Positions 46,846 to 56,364 of a stretch of 64,000 bases of DNA are shown piece by piece. This stretch comes from Nostoc sp. ATCC 43529. GTDB taxonomy: Bacteria > Cyanobacteriota > Cyanobacteriia > Cyanobacteriales > Nostocaceae. The stretch lies in the NCBI GenBank assembly GCA_003326205.1, contig LWTK01000039.1, forward strand, positions 112,846-176,845, written 5' to 3'. Every line of letters begins with the position of its first letter. Within the stretch, counting starts at the first letter, position 1. Below the pieces are notes generated by a model. The model searched no databases and was not told the DNA's origin. It saw nothing but the letters and a program-made list of their open reading frames with translations. A program made the position numbers and the translations under genes.

Positions 46846-47059
46846 TAAGTAGAAGGCAGAAGGAAGAAGGAAAAAAGCTTCTTCTATCTAGTTTCTGGAG
46901 ATTGGCATTTTACATTTAATTATGTCTCAATACGGTTCACTTAAGGCTAAAACTCTTGGTAAAATTCAATTTTTTTTACGAACTGCAAAGGACGCAAAGG
47001 ACGCAAAGAGAAGAAAGAAATGCTTAACTGAACTGTATTGAATTATGTCTACCTACTTA
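46846..47059. repeat. Dispersed repeat, family 2, interrupted by MITE copy D
   Basis: Starts TAAGTAGAAGGCAG and ends ACCTACTTA, like the copy at 4560-4658. Its TTTACATTTAATTATGTCT right part is split by the nested MITE, with AATTATGTCT duplicated. Confidence 0.7.
46928..47040. mobile_element. MITE-like element, copy D, with 10-bp target duplication
   Basis: 113 bp, ends CAATACGGTTCACTTAAG and CTTAACTGAACTGTATTG. Exact direct repeats AATTATGTCT at 46918-46927 and 47041-47050. The interior differs from copies A-C: it contains GCAAAGGACGCAAAGGACGC. The uninterrupted sequence exists at 4638-4647, so the empty site is visible in the same window. Confidence 0.92.
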
Positions 47060-47285
47060 ATTTTGGCATTTTATACTCTGATTCAGCAACGCCAAAAATT
47101 AGAAATTACAGCGTTATTAATTCAATAAAAAACAGGTATAACTGTAGTTTGTTTATTTAAATATCGCTAGAAAAATGGAACTTTTGATAATAAACTATGT
47201 TTCTATTCTTAACTTTTTCAGAAAGGTAGCAGATGGGTATAAATTACCCCACTGCTACGAAAAACGGAGGTATAAACTTGATTAT

Positions 47286-47852
47286 TTAATTGGCGTGAAC
47301 CAATTCTTGAGGCGCTGCTGCATCATATTCTACAGCTTTCACAAATTCTTTGAGAACGTCTTTGAGCCTTTGGTCAATTTCTTCTTCTAACACGACGCTA
47401 TTATCGGGTTGTCGTTGAACTTGTTTGTCTACTGCATAAACAGTAGCTAAAATATGCCGCGCTCCTAGTTCAGATAAAACAGGTTTGAGAGCATATTCTA
47501 TTGCTAATAAATGAGCGATCGTCCCACCAAGAGCAATTGGTAATACAGGTTTACCTGTTAATGATTTTTGTGGCAGCAAATCTAGGAATGTTTTGAGTAC
47601 TCCTGTATAAGCAGCTTTATAAATTGGCGTGGCAATAATCACACCATTTGCATTTGCAAGTAAAGCTTTTGGTTCTTCTAAAGCAGGACTGTCATATCGT
47701 CCAAAAACTAAATCTTCAGCGGGCAAATCCCTAGCTGAAATAATGTCTACATGCAAACCTTGTTCTTGTAAAAGCTTAGCAGTGTATTCAACAACACCGT
47801 AAGTTCTAGAAGGATGAGTCGGACTACCTGCGATCGCCAAAATCTTTGTCAT
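47286..47852 (-). CDS. ssuE: NADPH-dependent FMN reductase (SsuE type)
   Basis: 188 residues of the flavodoxin-like reductase family: ILAIAGSPTHPSRTYGVVEY at the N-terminus binds the FMN phosphate, and ANGVIIATPIYKAAYTGVLK is the SsuE motif. It supplies FMNH2 to the monooxygenase SsuD upstream on the same strand, allowing use of alkanesulfonates as a sulfur source. No SsuABC transporter genes are in the window. Confidence 0.85.
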   Translation of the reverse strand: MTKILAIAGSPTHPSRTYGVVEYTAKLLQEQGLHVDIISARDLPAEDLVFGRYDSPALEEPKALLANANGVIIATPIYKAAYTGVLKTFLDLLPQKSLTGKPVLPIALGGTIAHLLAIEYALKPVLSELGARHILATVYAVDKQVQRQPDNSVVLEEEIDQRLKDVLKEFVKAVEYDAAAPQELVHAN

Positions 47853-47877
47853 TTAATTAAACTCCTGATTTATTAAT

Positions 47878-48002
47878 GGGCATGGGGCATTGGGCATTGA
47901 TTGGGAAAGGGGTAAGGGGAAAAGGGGAAAGATTAAATTTATTCCTTTTCCCTTTAACCTTTAACCTTTTCCCCTGCCCCCATCTCCCCAGTCCCCAATA
48001 CC
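47878..48002. repeat. GGGCATTGGG / GGGGAAAAGG inverted repeat
   Basis: Left arm GGGCATGGGGCATTGGGCAT then GGGGTAAGGGGAAAAGGGG, right arm CCTTTTCCC...CCCAGTCCCCAAT. A large imperfect hairpin between ssuD and ssuE, with no TIR of the CAATAC family. Confidence 0.7.
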
Positions 48003-48012
48003 CTAAACTTTA

Positions 48013-49170
48013 CTAGGATATGGATGTAGCTTTGTCTTTATGCTGCCCAGGAAAATCTTCATTTGCCACGATCTCACCAAATGGACTCAAGACATTTTGC
48101 TTCTCTACTGCGGGGAGATTCGTTAAAGGCAAATGGGGAAATAAAAGTTCTGCAACTCGATAAGCTTCTTCTAGGTGGGGATAGCCAGAAAGAATAAAGG
48201 ATTCAATACCCAAATCGGCGTATTCCAATATCCTAGCGGCTACGGTTTGCGGATCGCCGACTAAGGCTGTTCCGGCACCACCCCGTACTAAGCCAACTCC
48301 TGCCCACAGATTTGGACTAATTTCTAATGCTTCTCGACTACCGTGGTGTAGTTGAGTCATCCGCCGTTGTCCTTCTGAGTCCATCCGCGCATAAGCTTTT
48401 TGAGCTTTAGCGATCGCTTCGTCATCTACATATTTAATTAATTGATTCGCCGCATCCCAAGCTTCACTCTCGGTTTCCCGCACAATTACATGTAGGCGAA
48501 TACCAAACCGTAATGTCCGGCCTTGTGCTTGGGCAAGTCTTTTCACTGATGCAATCTTCTCGGCTACTTGGGCTGGTGGTTCGCCCCAAGTTAAATAAAC
48601 ATCTACGTGCTTGGCAGCAATTCTTTGGGCAATGGGAGAAGATCCACCAAACCATAAGGGTGGATATGGCTTTTGCACTGGTGGAAACAACAGTTTGCCA
48701 TCTTGAATTTTGAGATACTCTCCCTCAAGGTTGGCTTGTTCGCCACTAGCGATCGCTCGCCATACTGTCAAAAATTCATCTGTCAATTCATAACGGCGAT
48801 CGTGATCCAAATGCAAGCCATCTCCCGCTAACTCTACGGGATCGCCGCCTGTAACTACATTAATCAGCAACCGTCCACTAGAAAGGCGATCGAATGTCGC
48901 CGCCATTCGCGCCGCTATTCCAGGTGACACTAAGCCAGGGCGAATTGCCACCAAAAAACGCATCTGCCGCGTCAGTGATACCAACGTTGACGCTACAATC
49001 CAAGCATCTTCGCAAGAGCGACCCGTTGGCAACAAAGCTCCCGTATAGCCAAGGTCATCCACCGCTTGGGCAATCTGCCGCAGATAGGCAAAGCTCACTG
49101 CCCTTCCGCCTGTAGCAGTTGCAAGATAGCGTCCGTCTCCGTGGGTTGGGATGAACCATAGTAGCTGCAT
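48013..49170 (-). CDS. ssuD: FMNH2-dependent alkanesulfonate monooxygenase
   Basis: 385 residues, bacterial luciferase-like fold. Begins [16 protein letters not shown], with [33 protein letters not shown] (FMN phosphate), [16 protein letters not shown] and the C-terminal [20 protein letters not shown]. It cleaves C-S bonds of sulfonates to sulfite and aldehyde using FMNH2 from SsuE. About 160 bp of repeat DNA separates the two genes. Confidence 0.92.
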   Translation of the reverse strand: MQLLWFIPTHGDGRYLATATGGRAVSFAYLRQIAQAVDDLGYTGALLPTGRSCEDAWIVASTLVSLTRQMRFLVAIRPGLVSPGIAARMAATFDRLSSGRLLINVVTGGDPVELAGDGLHLDHDRRYELTDEFLTVWRAIASGEQANLEGEYLKIQDGKLLFPPVQKPYPPLWFGGSSPIAQRIAAKHVDVYLTWGEPPAQVAEKIASVKRLAQAQGRTLRFGIRLHVIVRETESEAWDAANQLIKYVDDEAIAKAQKAYARMDSEGQRRMTQLHHGSREALEISPNLWAGVGLVRGGAGTALVGDPQTVAARILEYADLGIESFILSGYPHLEEAYRVAELLFPHLPLTNLPAVEKQNVLSPFGEIVANEDFPGQHKDKATSIS

Positions 49171-49620
49171 GAATTCTATCCTTTTAAACTACGGCAATTT
49201 GGTAGAAATACCGTACTTTATTTACAGCTTTACAGTATCACATATTCAACTTTACGAAGCAAGAAGTTTTTTAAGAAATACAGGGCACTGGGCATTGGGC
49301 AGAAGAGGCGGAGGGGCAGAGGGGCACAGGAGAAAGAACTTGTACAAAAACTCTCCTCTGCTCCCCTGCTCCCCTGCTCCTCTGCTCCCCATCTCCTCAT
49401 CTCCCCCTGCCTCAAGAGCCTCTACCTCTCGGAGGAATCGAGGAATTACAGCTTTCGGTGTATTATTTTGCTTATTGCTAACCTTTTGTTAAATTATTCT
49501 TAATGTCCGATAAACCTATTGATTTATTGTAGTTAAGTTTTTATCTCTACACCTGGGTAATTATCCAGTCAACTAGCAATAGGCGTCTAATTCCGTTCTG
49601 TCTCCAGGAGAAATAAGATA
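49171..49620. other. Intergenic region with GGGGCAGAGGGGCA inverted repeat
   Basis: About 450 bp. GGCATTGGGCAGAAGAGGCG and GGGGCAGAGGGGCACAGGAG face CTCCTCTGCTCCCCTGCTCC at ~49282-49406. Beyond it nothing but AT-rich sequence and CAGGAGAA before the next gene. Confidence 0.55.
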
Positions 49621-50154
49621 ATGGGGCCGATGTTTATTACCGCCAATGATTGGCCACATATAGCGTTGAGACTGTCTTTGGCGCTGCTGGTTGGTTGCAT
49701 GATTGGATTTAACCGTCAGCAAGGAGGTAGACCAGCAGGGATGAGAACTTTTATGCTAGTGAGTATGGGAGCTGCACTATTCGTGATGATTCCTTTGCAA
49801 GCTGAGGGTGATAGCCCCTATGCTGCTACCAACGCACTGAGTCGGACAATACAGGGTGTAGCTACGGGAGTAGGATTTCTCGGAGCTGGATTAATTTTAC
49901 AAGAGTCTCCCAGAAAATCTGCAACACCAAAAGTACGCGGGTTAACTACAGCTGCTTGTGTCTGGACAGCAGCAGGATTAGGCGCTGCTATTGGCTGCGG
50001 TCTGTGGCAAATGGGATTATTAGGAGGGTTGCTGACTCTGGTCACCCTAAGTGGTGTGAAGCGGCTCAATCGCTCATTTATGTTTCTGACCGGTCAAGAT
50101 AAACCCGGCAGTACTCAGGATTTAACAAGTTCTGATGATGAAAATGATGATTGA
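49621..50154 (+). CDS. MgtC/SapB family membrane protein
   Basis: 177 residues with about five hydrophobic segments. Seen: ALLVGCMIGFNRQQGGRPAG, which is the MgtC signature R-Q, MRTFMLVSMGAALFVMI, GVGFLGAGLILQES and GLTTAACVWTAAGLG. MgtC proteins act in low-Mg adaptation and regulate F-ATPase in pathogens; the role in cyanobacteria is unclear. The acidic C-terminus (SSDDENDD) is cytosolic. Confidence 0.87.
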   Translation: MGPMFITANDWPHIALRLSLALLVGCMIGFNRQQGGRPAGMRTFMLVSMGAALFVMIPLQAEGDSPYAATNALSRTIQGVATGVGFLGAGLILQESPRKSATPKVRGLTTAACVWTAAGLGAAIGCGLWQMGLLGGLLTLVTLSGVKRLNRSFMFLTGQDKPGSTQDLTSSDDENDD

Positions 50155-50363
50155 AGAGGAATTCAGAATTTATTGGATTTTGATTTAAAGTGTTAAATCA
50201 AGCCAAGTGGATCGGATTTCCGCCCAGTATTTTATTGAAAAATAATTTGTTGTTTCTCATCTAATCTTAATCAGATTATCAGGGCTAATTCAGAGCAATC
50301 GCTAATTCTGATAATTAAAGCAGGGAATACCGTACTGAAGCTGATTGGCCAGTGAGCCAGGAA

Positions 50364-50876
50364 ATGGAAAATAATAGATATATGGACAAGCGGTATTTTT
50401 TACAGGCTAGTGCAGTAATAGTTGGCACAGCCTTGTTATCAAGGTATATCAAATGGGGGTCAGAAGAAATGACAACTTCTAACAGTAGATTTGAAATTAG
50501 CAAACCTGAAGAAGAGTGGCGTCAGATTTTAACGCCAGAACAGTTTCGCGTATTGCGTAAACACGGGACTGAACGCGCTCACACTAGCCCTCTCGATAAA
50601 CAATACGATGAAGGCACCTATTATTGTGCTGCGTGCGAACAACCATTGTTTACATCTGAGACTAAATTTAACAGCGGTACTGGCTGGCCTAGCTTTTATA
50701 AACCAATTGAAGGTGCGATCGCTACTACTGTAGATAGGTCGTTGTTTATGACTAGAACTGAAGTACATTGTAGTCGCTGTGGTGGTCATCTAGGTCATGT
50801 TTTTGACGACGGCCCCGCACCCACAGGCCAGCGCTACTGCATGAACGGTGTTTCGCTGAAGTTTGTTCCCGCATAA
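50364..50876 (+). CDS. msrB: Peptide-methionine (R)-S-oxide reductase
   Basis: Reduces methionine-R-sulfoxide in proteins. About 170 residues. The zinc pairs are CAAC and [34 protein letters not shown] and the catalytic Cys in [11 protein letters not shown] are complete. A hydrophobic N-terminal segment ([15 protein letters not shown]) suggests a membrane-anchored or exported form. Possible starts are GTG 50352, ATG 50364 (AGGA just upstream, chosen) and ATG 50382. Confidence 0.9.
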   Translation: MENNRYMDKRYFLQASAVIVGTALLSRYIKWGSEEMTTSNSRFEISKPEEEWRQILTPEQFRVLRKHGTERAHTSPLDKQYDEGTYYCAACEQPLFTSETKFNSGTGWPSFYKPIEGAIATTVDRSLFMTRTEVHCSRCGGHLGHVFDDGPAPTGQRYCMNGVSLKFVPA

Positions 50877-50878
50877 AT

Positions 50879-50980
50879 CGGGAGATGGGGAGATGGGGAG
50901 ATGGGGAAGCAGGGGAAGCAGGGGAGAATAATAACTCCTAACTCCTCACTCCTAACTCCTCACTCCTCACTCCTAACTCA
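50879..50980. repeat. GGGGAGATGGGGAG / CTCCTAACTCCT repeats
   Basis: GGGAGATGGGGAGATGGGGA tandem units then CTCCTAACTCCTCACTCCTA units between the convergent msrB and ndh genes, forming an imperfect inverted repeat. Confidence 0.75.
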
Positions 50981-50981
50981 A

Positions 50982-52244
50982 CTAACGTTTTTTCACAGAC
51001 AGAATTAAGCGAACTGAGCGATCGCGTGATAAATAAGTATGAAGCCAAGTAAATAATACTAATAAGCGACTGCGGTAGCCAGGAAGATATACCAAATGAA
51101 CTCCTAGCCACATCAGCCAAGCCAAGCAGCCTGTAATGGCAAATGTGCCAATTTCTGCCACACCTGAATAGCAGCCAATAATCACTAATATTCCTTTGTG
51201 GAAATAGCTAAAAGGTTGTGGTGATTTACCTCGAAATTGCAGCTGAATATTTCGAGCTACAGCCACGCCTTGTTGAAGTGCCTCTGATGCAAATCCAGCT
51301 AATGGTTTACCGTTCTTTTCCAGATATGCCAGATCCCCAATGGCATAAACATTAGGTTGTTCTAGCAATTGCAGGGTGGGATGAACAATTAACTTTCCCT
51401 TATTTGCTAAAGACAGATCCTCTGATACCGTGGGATAATTTGCCTCTAACCCCGCAGTCCAAATGACGGTTGCAGTTGGAATTACCTCATCGTTTTGCAG
51501 ATGTACAGATTCCAAAGTCACTCTAGTAACTTTTGTTCGTACATAAACCTCTACTCCTAGTTGATGTAATCGTTTATGAGTGTAAGCTCCTAACTTTTTT
51601 GGCAGTTCGGCCAATAAGCGATCGCCAGATTGCAGGAGAATCAATCTTACTTCTGGGAAAAGTGTGGGATAGTCTCGACGCAAATGGCCTCTAAGCATTT
51701 CCGCGAAAGCACCCGCCAACTCAACACCGGTTGCTCCACCGCCGACAATGGTAAACGTTAGCAGTTGTTGGCGTCGTGATGAATCAGATTCTTGAATAGC
51801 TCGCTCAAAACAAAACAAAATCTGATTGCGGATAGCTATTGCTTCTTCTAACGTTCTCATGGAGAAAGCGTATTCTGAAGCTCCGGGAACTCCCAAAAAC
51901 TGGGTTCTACTTCCAGTTGCTAACACAAGAAAGTCATAGCTAATTAAACAAGTATCTGTTTCAATATTTCGTTTTGAAAAATCAATTTGCTTAACCTCAG
52001 CCATTAAAAACTGAATTTTAGCTTTATTCCGTAAGAAAGAGAATCGCCGTAAAATTGCCCGAATTGGGTAAGCAATGTACTCAGGTTCTAATTCACCTGT
52101 GGCAACCTGATACAACAATGGTACAAAGGTGTGATAGTTGTTGCGATCGATTAATAATACATCTACACCAGAATCAGCTAAAGATTTTGCAGCTTGCAAC
52201 CCACCGAATCCAGCGCCAACAACGACAACGCGGCAACTGTTCAT
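50982..52244 (-). CDS. ndh: Type II NADH dehydrogenase
   Basis: About 420 residues of the NDH-2 family, a single-subunit, non-proton-pumping NAD(P)H:quinone oxidoreductase peripheral to the membrane. Seen: VVVVGAGFGGLQAAKSL (FAD), FTIVGGGATGVELAGAFAEM (NADH), VIWTAGLEANYP and VYAIGDLAYLEKNGKPLAG. The C-terminus carries a hydrophobic helix (IGTFAITGCLAWLMWLGVHL) that would hold it to the membrane. Start at MNSCRVVVVG, five codons inside the open frame. Confidence 0.88.
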   Translation of the reverse strand: MNSCRVVVVGAGFGGLQAAKSLADSGVDVLLIDRNNYHTFVPLLYQVATGELEPEYIAYPIRAILRRFSFLRNKAKIQFLMAEVKQIDFSKRNIETDTCLISYDFLVLATGSRTQFLGVPGASEYAFSMRTLEEAIAIRNQILFCFERAIQESDSSRRQQLLTFTIVGGGATGVELAGAFAEMLRGHLRRDYPTLFPEVRLILLQSGDRLLAELPKKLGAYTHKRLHQLGVEVYVRTKVTRVTLESVHLQNDEVIPTATVIWTAGLEANYPTVSEDLSLANKGKLIVHPTLQLLEQPNVYAIGDLAYLEKNGKPLAGFASEALQQGVAVARNIQLQFRGKSPQPFSYFHKGILVIIGCYSGVAEIGTFAITGCLAWLMWLGVHLVYLPGYRSRLLVLFTWLHTYLSRDRSVRLILSVKKR

Positions 52245-52449
52245 CCTTCCCCTCTTCATTTACGTAGCTAGTCAGTCAAATTGCTAACTACCAGTATATT
52301 GATAACAGTTCGGTGTCGCATCTGCCACTGATTGTAAACTTCCGCATTCCCTTAAAAAAAGGAACTTCTCATAACACCCAATAATAGTTAAAAAAATGTA
52401 TAAATTTTTGCTGGAACGATGCCTAATGCGAAGGCATGGTTCCAGCTAT

Positions 52450-53049
52450 TTATAATGTTGCTACAAGTTCCTTTAAGCGATCGCGTCCATCGCGGAACAC
52501 AGGCCAACCATCCCCCACCAACACTGCTTCTACCTGGCTGAGTTCTGCTAACCTCCGCACAGAAGCAATAGCCTGCTCTCGATTCAGTAGCTTGTCATCA
52601 GGTAATATTGTCAAACTGCCTGCCTTGCGTGCCCTTACTAAATCCCCTGTAATCAACGTTGTTTCCTCCAGTAATAGAGCCAGTTCACCGGGCGTTTTAG
52701 AACCTTGGAGTTCAATCACCTTTAGTCCAGGTACAAATTCTTCACCATCAGACAGCCAGCGATCGCAGTGTATGGGAAAACTGTCTTTTTCTGCCACAGG
52801 GCCGGCTATCTTCGCATAAGTTTGATCGGCAATTTCTTTACTTGCCCTGACATGTTCGGAATTTGTCAACACAATCCAACCCACACCACCGAGGGATTGC
52901 AAATGGTTCCAATCATGGTTAGATAGCGCTACTGGGTCAATCAAGATGTTGCCATCTGGGCGAATCCAGGCAATCCCATTGAAATCAATATTTCTTGCCG
53001 GATTGAAACTAGACCAGCTATAGAGATCGGGACGGTGCAAAGATTTCAT
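52450..53049 (-). CDS. Metallo-beta-lactamase-fold protein with degenerate metal site
   Basis: 199 residues resembling the MBL fold: NILIDPVALSNHDWNHLQSL, GWIVLTNSEHVRAS, LKVIELQGSKTPGELALLLE, TTLITGDLVRA, and a C-terminal VLVGDGWPVFRDG. The HxHxDH motif is reduced to NSEH and the last His of GHGxP is Asp, so the usual di-metal site is largely missing. It may not be a hydrolase. Confidence 0.65.
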   Translation of the reverse strand: MKSLHRPDLYSWSSFNPARNIDFNGIAWIRPDGNILIDPVALSNHDWNHLQSLGGVGWIVLTNSEHVRASKEIADQTYAKIAGPVAEKDSFPIHCDRWLSDGEEFVPGLKVIELQGSKTPGELALLLEETTLITGDLVRARKAGSLTILPDDKLLNREQAIASVRRLAELSQVEAVLVGDGWPVFRDGRDRLKELVATL

Positions 53050-53106
53050 GATGATTCTGGATTAGTACCTTCAATAATTGACTATTAATCTCAATAATTC
53101 AGTATA

Positions 53107-53231
53107 TAGGGGACTGGGGACTGGGGATTGGGCATTGGGCATGGAGAGTGCTGAGTTAGGAGTTAGGAGTTAGGAATTAAGAGTTATTTTTCCCATTTCC
53201 CCATTTCCCCAGTCACTAGTCCCCAGTCCCG
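53107..53231. repeat. GGGGACTGGGGACTGGGG inverted repeat
   Basis: GGGGACTGGGGACTGGGG with GGGCATTGGGCATGG on the left and CCCCAGTCACTAGTCCCC on the right, with GAGTTAGGAGTTAGG tandem units between. Upstream of the aminotransferase. Confidence 0.75.
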
Positions 53232-53341
53232 GCTCCTTCCTCTAAATTGGGAATTTGAGTATACTACGATAAATCTATCGATATTATGGTTTTATTCGGG
53301 TTTACACAAATTATCGTATAAGAGGCAAAGGGGTGAGTGAG

Positions 53342-54523
53342 ATGCAGCGCCAAAAAATATCAGCGAAGGCAAACCAGTTTACAGAGTCGGTGATTCGAGA
53401 AATGACAAGGGTGGCACTGCAATATGGTGCGGTGAATTTAGCGCAGGGATTTCCTGATTTTCCTTGTCCTGAGGAGTTGAAGCAGGCAGCTTATGAAGCA
53501 ATAGAGGGCGATGTTAACCAATATGCTATCACTTGGGGCGATCGCCGATTTCGGGAAGCGATCGCCAAAAAAGTTCGCTGGTATCTCGGCTTAGATATCA
53601 ACCCCGAAACTCAAATCACTGTTACTTGTGGTTCCACAGAAGCAATGGCAGCTGTGATGCTGGCCACAGTCGATCCTGGCGACGAAGTAATTGTATTTGA
53701 GCCTTATTATGAAAACTATGGCCCCGATGCGATTCTAGCTGGCGCTACACCCCGCTATGTGACGCTGCATCCTCCACATTGGACATTTGATGAAACACAG
53801 TTGCGTCAAGCTTTTAACGCCAATACCAAAGCCATTATTATTAATACACCCCACAACCCCACCGGCAAAGTCTTCACCCGTGAAGAACTCACCCTAATTG
53901 CCGAACTTTGTCAAAAGTGGGATGTACTGGCCTTTACTGACGAAATCTATGAACACATTCTCTACGATGGCGCTCAACATATCGCCTTAGCAACCCTTCC
54001 CGGAATGGAAGAACGCACAGTTACCATTAACGGACTATCCAAAACCTACAGCGTCACTGGATGGCGAGTCGGCTATATTCTAGCAAACCCAGAATTAACA
54101 GCAGCCATTCGCAAAGTCCATGATTTTTTAACAGTAGGTGCCCCTGCACCATTGCAACGAGCCGGAGTTGCCGCCATGCAACTACCGCCATCCTACTATC
54201 AAGAATTAGCCAAACTCTATCAACAGAAGCGAGACAACATTTTACAAATTCTAGATCGAGTTGGTATTCCCTACTTCCTTCCCAAAGGAGCGTATTATGT
54301 TCTTGCAGATATTTCCAAATTCGGCTACAAAACCGACGTTGAATTCACTTACCATTTAATTAAAGATATTGGTGTTGCTGTAGTTCCTGGTTCCAGCTTT
54401 TTTAACCAACCTGAAAAAGGACATTCATCAATCAGATTCTGCTTTAGCAAAAGACCTGAGACATTGCAAGCAGCAAGCGATAGATTACTCAAACTACAAC
54501 AAACTCTACAAACAACATCCTAA
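53342..54523 (+). CDS. PLP-dependent class I/II aminotransferase
   Basis: About 393 residues, fold type I. Seen: LAQGFPDFPCPEELKQAA, INTPHNPTGKVFTREEL (the NPTG motif), FTDEIYEHILYDG, the PLP lysine in NGLSKTYSVTGWRVGY, and the final Arg in SIRFCFSKRPETL. It is closest in pattern to the kynurenine/methionine (YbdL-like) aminotransferases; the amino donor is not certain. ATG 53342 is preferred to the GTG at 53333. Confidence 0.87.
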   Translation: MQRQKISAKANQFTESVIREMTRVALQYGAVNLAQGFPDFPCPEELKQAAYEAIEGDVNQYAITWGDRRFREAIAKKVRWYLGLDINPETQITVTCGSTEAMAAVMLATVDPGDEVIVFEPYYENYGPDAILAGATPRYVTLHPPHWTFDETQLRQAFNANTKAIIINTPHNPTGKVFTREELTLIAELCQKWDVLAFTDEIYEHILYDGAQHIALATLPGMEERTVTINGLSKTYSVTGWRVGYILANPELTAAIRKVHDFLTVGAPAPLQRAGVAAMQLPPSYYQELAKLYQQKRDNILQILDRVGIPYFLPKGAYYVLADISKFGYKTDVEFTYHLIKDIGVAVVPGSSFFNQPEKGHSSIRFCFSKRPETLQAASDRLLKLQQTLQTTS

Positions 54524-54844
54524 GATGATTTTCTTATCTTTGCGGCCTTTGCGTCCTTTGCGGTTCGTTTTCACATCTAAATGTATCCAATATTAAATAA
54601 TTGGAACACTTTTTTTGTAATAGTGATTAATAACCATAGCAACATATTTGAATTGTGAAATTAATTATTTTAACCTGAATTCGGGATAAGCTCAAACCAT
54701 GATTCTCTCGTTAGCTGAAACTCCTATTCTTTCGTATAACTAGCCGCAAAATCGTCTTAACCCGAACTGAGGTTATTTTAACAAACCGCAAAGTACGCAA
54801 AAATAATCAAAACAGCATTTTATAACTCTTTTATACCTGCTATT
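54524..54844. other. Intergenic region
   Basis: About 320 bp. CTTTGCGTCCTTTGCGGTTCG at 54547-54570, minus one base, is a dispersed repeat also met near glcF and menE. The rest is AT-rich without a recognisable signal. Confidence 0.45.
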
Positions 54845-56245
54845 ATGACTACTTACGAAAATATATTGGAAGCAATTGGTAGAACTCCATTAGTCAAACT
54901 TAACAAGATTACCGAAGATATTCACTCAACTATTTATGCCAAAGTAGAATATCTTAATCCTGGCGGCAGCACCAAAGATAGAATTGCCTTAACCATGATT
55001 GAAGCCGCAGAAAAAACAGGTCAACTCCAACCTGGCGGTACTATTATTGAAGCCACCGCAGGCAATACTGGCGTAGGACTAGCTTTAATTGCAGCAGTGA
55101 AAAAATATCGCTGCATATTCGTCATGCCTGATAAAATGAGTCAGGATAAAATTAATTTGCTCAAAGCTTATGGTGCAGAAGTTGTTGTTACTCCCACATC
55201 TGTACCGCCTGACTCACCAGAGAGTTATAACGGTGTAGCGGAAAGACTTGCCAAAGAAATACCCAAAGCTTATAGACCAAATCAATTTGAAAACCCAAAT
55301 AATCCTTTAGCACATTATTTAACTACAGGCCCAGAAATCTGGTCAGATAGTAATGGTAAAATTGATGTGTTTGTTGCCGGAATGGGAACAGGTGGTACAA
55401 TTTCCGGAGTTGCCAAATATCTGAAAGAACAAAATCCAAATATCGTAATTGTTGGAGCAGATCCGGAAGGTTCAATTCTTTCAGGTGACACACCCAAATC
55501 TTACAAAGTTGAAGGAATTGGCGAAGACTTTATTCCCAAAACTTTTAATCGTCAAATAGTAGATGAAATGGTTCGTGTTAGCGATAAGGAATCATTTAAT
55601 ATGGCTCGTCGTTTAGCACGGGAAGAAGGCTTATTAGTAGGAGGTTCGTGTGGTACAGCAGTAGCCGCAGCATTAAAATACGCAGCTAGATTAACAGAGC
55701 CAAAGCATATTGTAGTTCTATTACCAGATACGGGAAGAAATTATATTAATAAAATTTACTCAGATGCCTGGATGCAGGAAAATGGATTTTGGGAAGGTAC
55801 AGCAGTCAGAAGTACTCAAGTTGGAGAAATTTTGGCTCAAAAAACAGATTTTCCTTCGCTAGTTGCTGTTAGTCCCCGTGATACCTTGAGCCAAGCCACA
55901 AACTATCTGCAAAAGTTAAATATTTCTCAGCTACCAGTGATTGATAATAATCATGTAGTAGGAAGTCTCAATGAAGCTTCTTTAATGAAATTTCTTCACG
56001 ACGGTATTAACTTTTCTAATCAGGAAGTTTCGGCAGTGATGGGTAAACCACTACCAATTCTTGATGAAGAAGTTGATGTTTCCGAAGCTTATCGACTGCT
56101 TTTGTCAGGAACCACAGGTATTATTATTAAGCGCGGTGATGTACCTATTGGATTAATTACCAGAGCAGATTTAATTAGATATTGGATTAGTCAAACCGAG
56201 AATTCAGAATTTAGAATTCAGAATTCAGAATTCAGAATTCAGTAG
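54845..56245 (+). CDS. Cystathionine beta-synthase with CBS domains
   Basis: 466 residues. The N-terminal PLP domain has TPLVKLNKI, the PLP lysine in YLNPGGSTKDRIAL, EATAGNTGVGLALIAA, GMGTGGTISGVAKYLKE and VGGSCGTAVAAALKYA. Residues ~335-455 hold two CBS motifs, usual for CBS enzymes, probably binding a nucleotide or SAM. It condenses serine and homocysteine to cystathionine. The last ~15 residues (NSEFRIQNSEFRIQ) come from an AATTCAGAATTCAG tandem repeat that removed the natural stop. The CGL gene follows after 119 bp. Confidence 0.88.
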   Translation: MTTYENILEAIGRTPLVKLNKITEDIHSTIYAKVEYLNPGGSTKDRIALTMIEAAEKTGQLQPGGTIIEATAGNTGVGLALIAAVKKYRCIFVMPDKMSQDKINLLKAYGAEVVVTPTSVPPDSPESYNGVAERLAKEIPKAYRPNQFENPNNPLAHYLTTGPEIWSDSNGKIDVFVAGMGTGGTISGVAKYLKEQNPNIVIVGADPEGSILSGDTPKSYKVEGIGEDFIPKTFNRQIVDEMVRVSDKESFNMARRLAREEGLLVGGSCGTAVAAALKYAARLTEPKHIVVLLPDTGRNYINKIYSDAWMQENGFWEGTAVRSTQVGEILAQKTDFPSLVAVSPRDTLSQATNYLQKLNISQLPVIDNNHVVGSLNEASLMKFLHDGINFSNQEVSAVMGKPLPILDEEVDVSEAYRLLLSGTTGIIIKRGDVPIGLITRADLIRYWISQTENSEFRIQNSEFRIQ

Positions 56246-56364
56246 AGACAATTAGCTGGAGTTTCAGACCGCCTCCTATCTGCATGTTTTTTCAAGCATT
56301 ACAGTGAACTAGCCATACAGAATTTCTTGTGAATTCTGAGTTTTTTCTTTATAAAGGTAAAATC

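Larger units (their letters stand above)
46593..47285. other. Repeat-rich intergenic region
   Basis: About 690 bp. It holds AAGGCGCACCTACGGGAAGGG- and GCAAAGGCGCAAAGG-type repeats, a family 2 element with MITE copy D nested inside it, and AT-rich sequence before 47286. The minus-strand open frame at 46573-46824 is made of repeat DNA and is not called. Confidence 0.5.
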
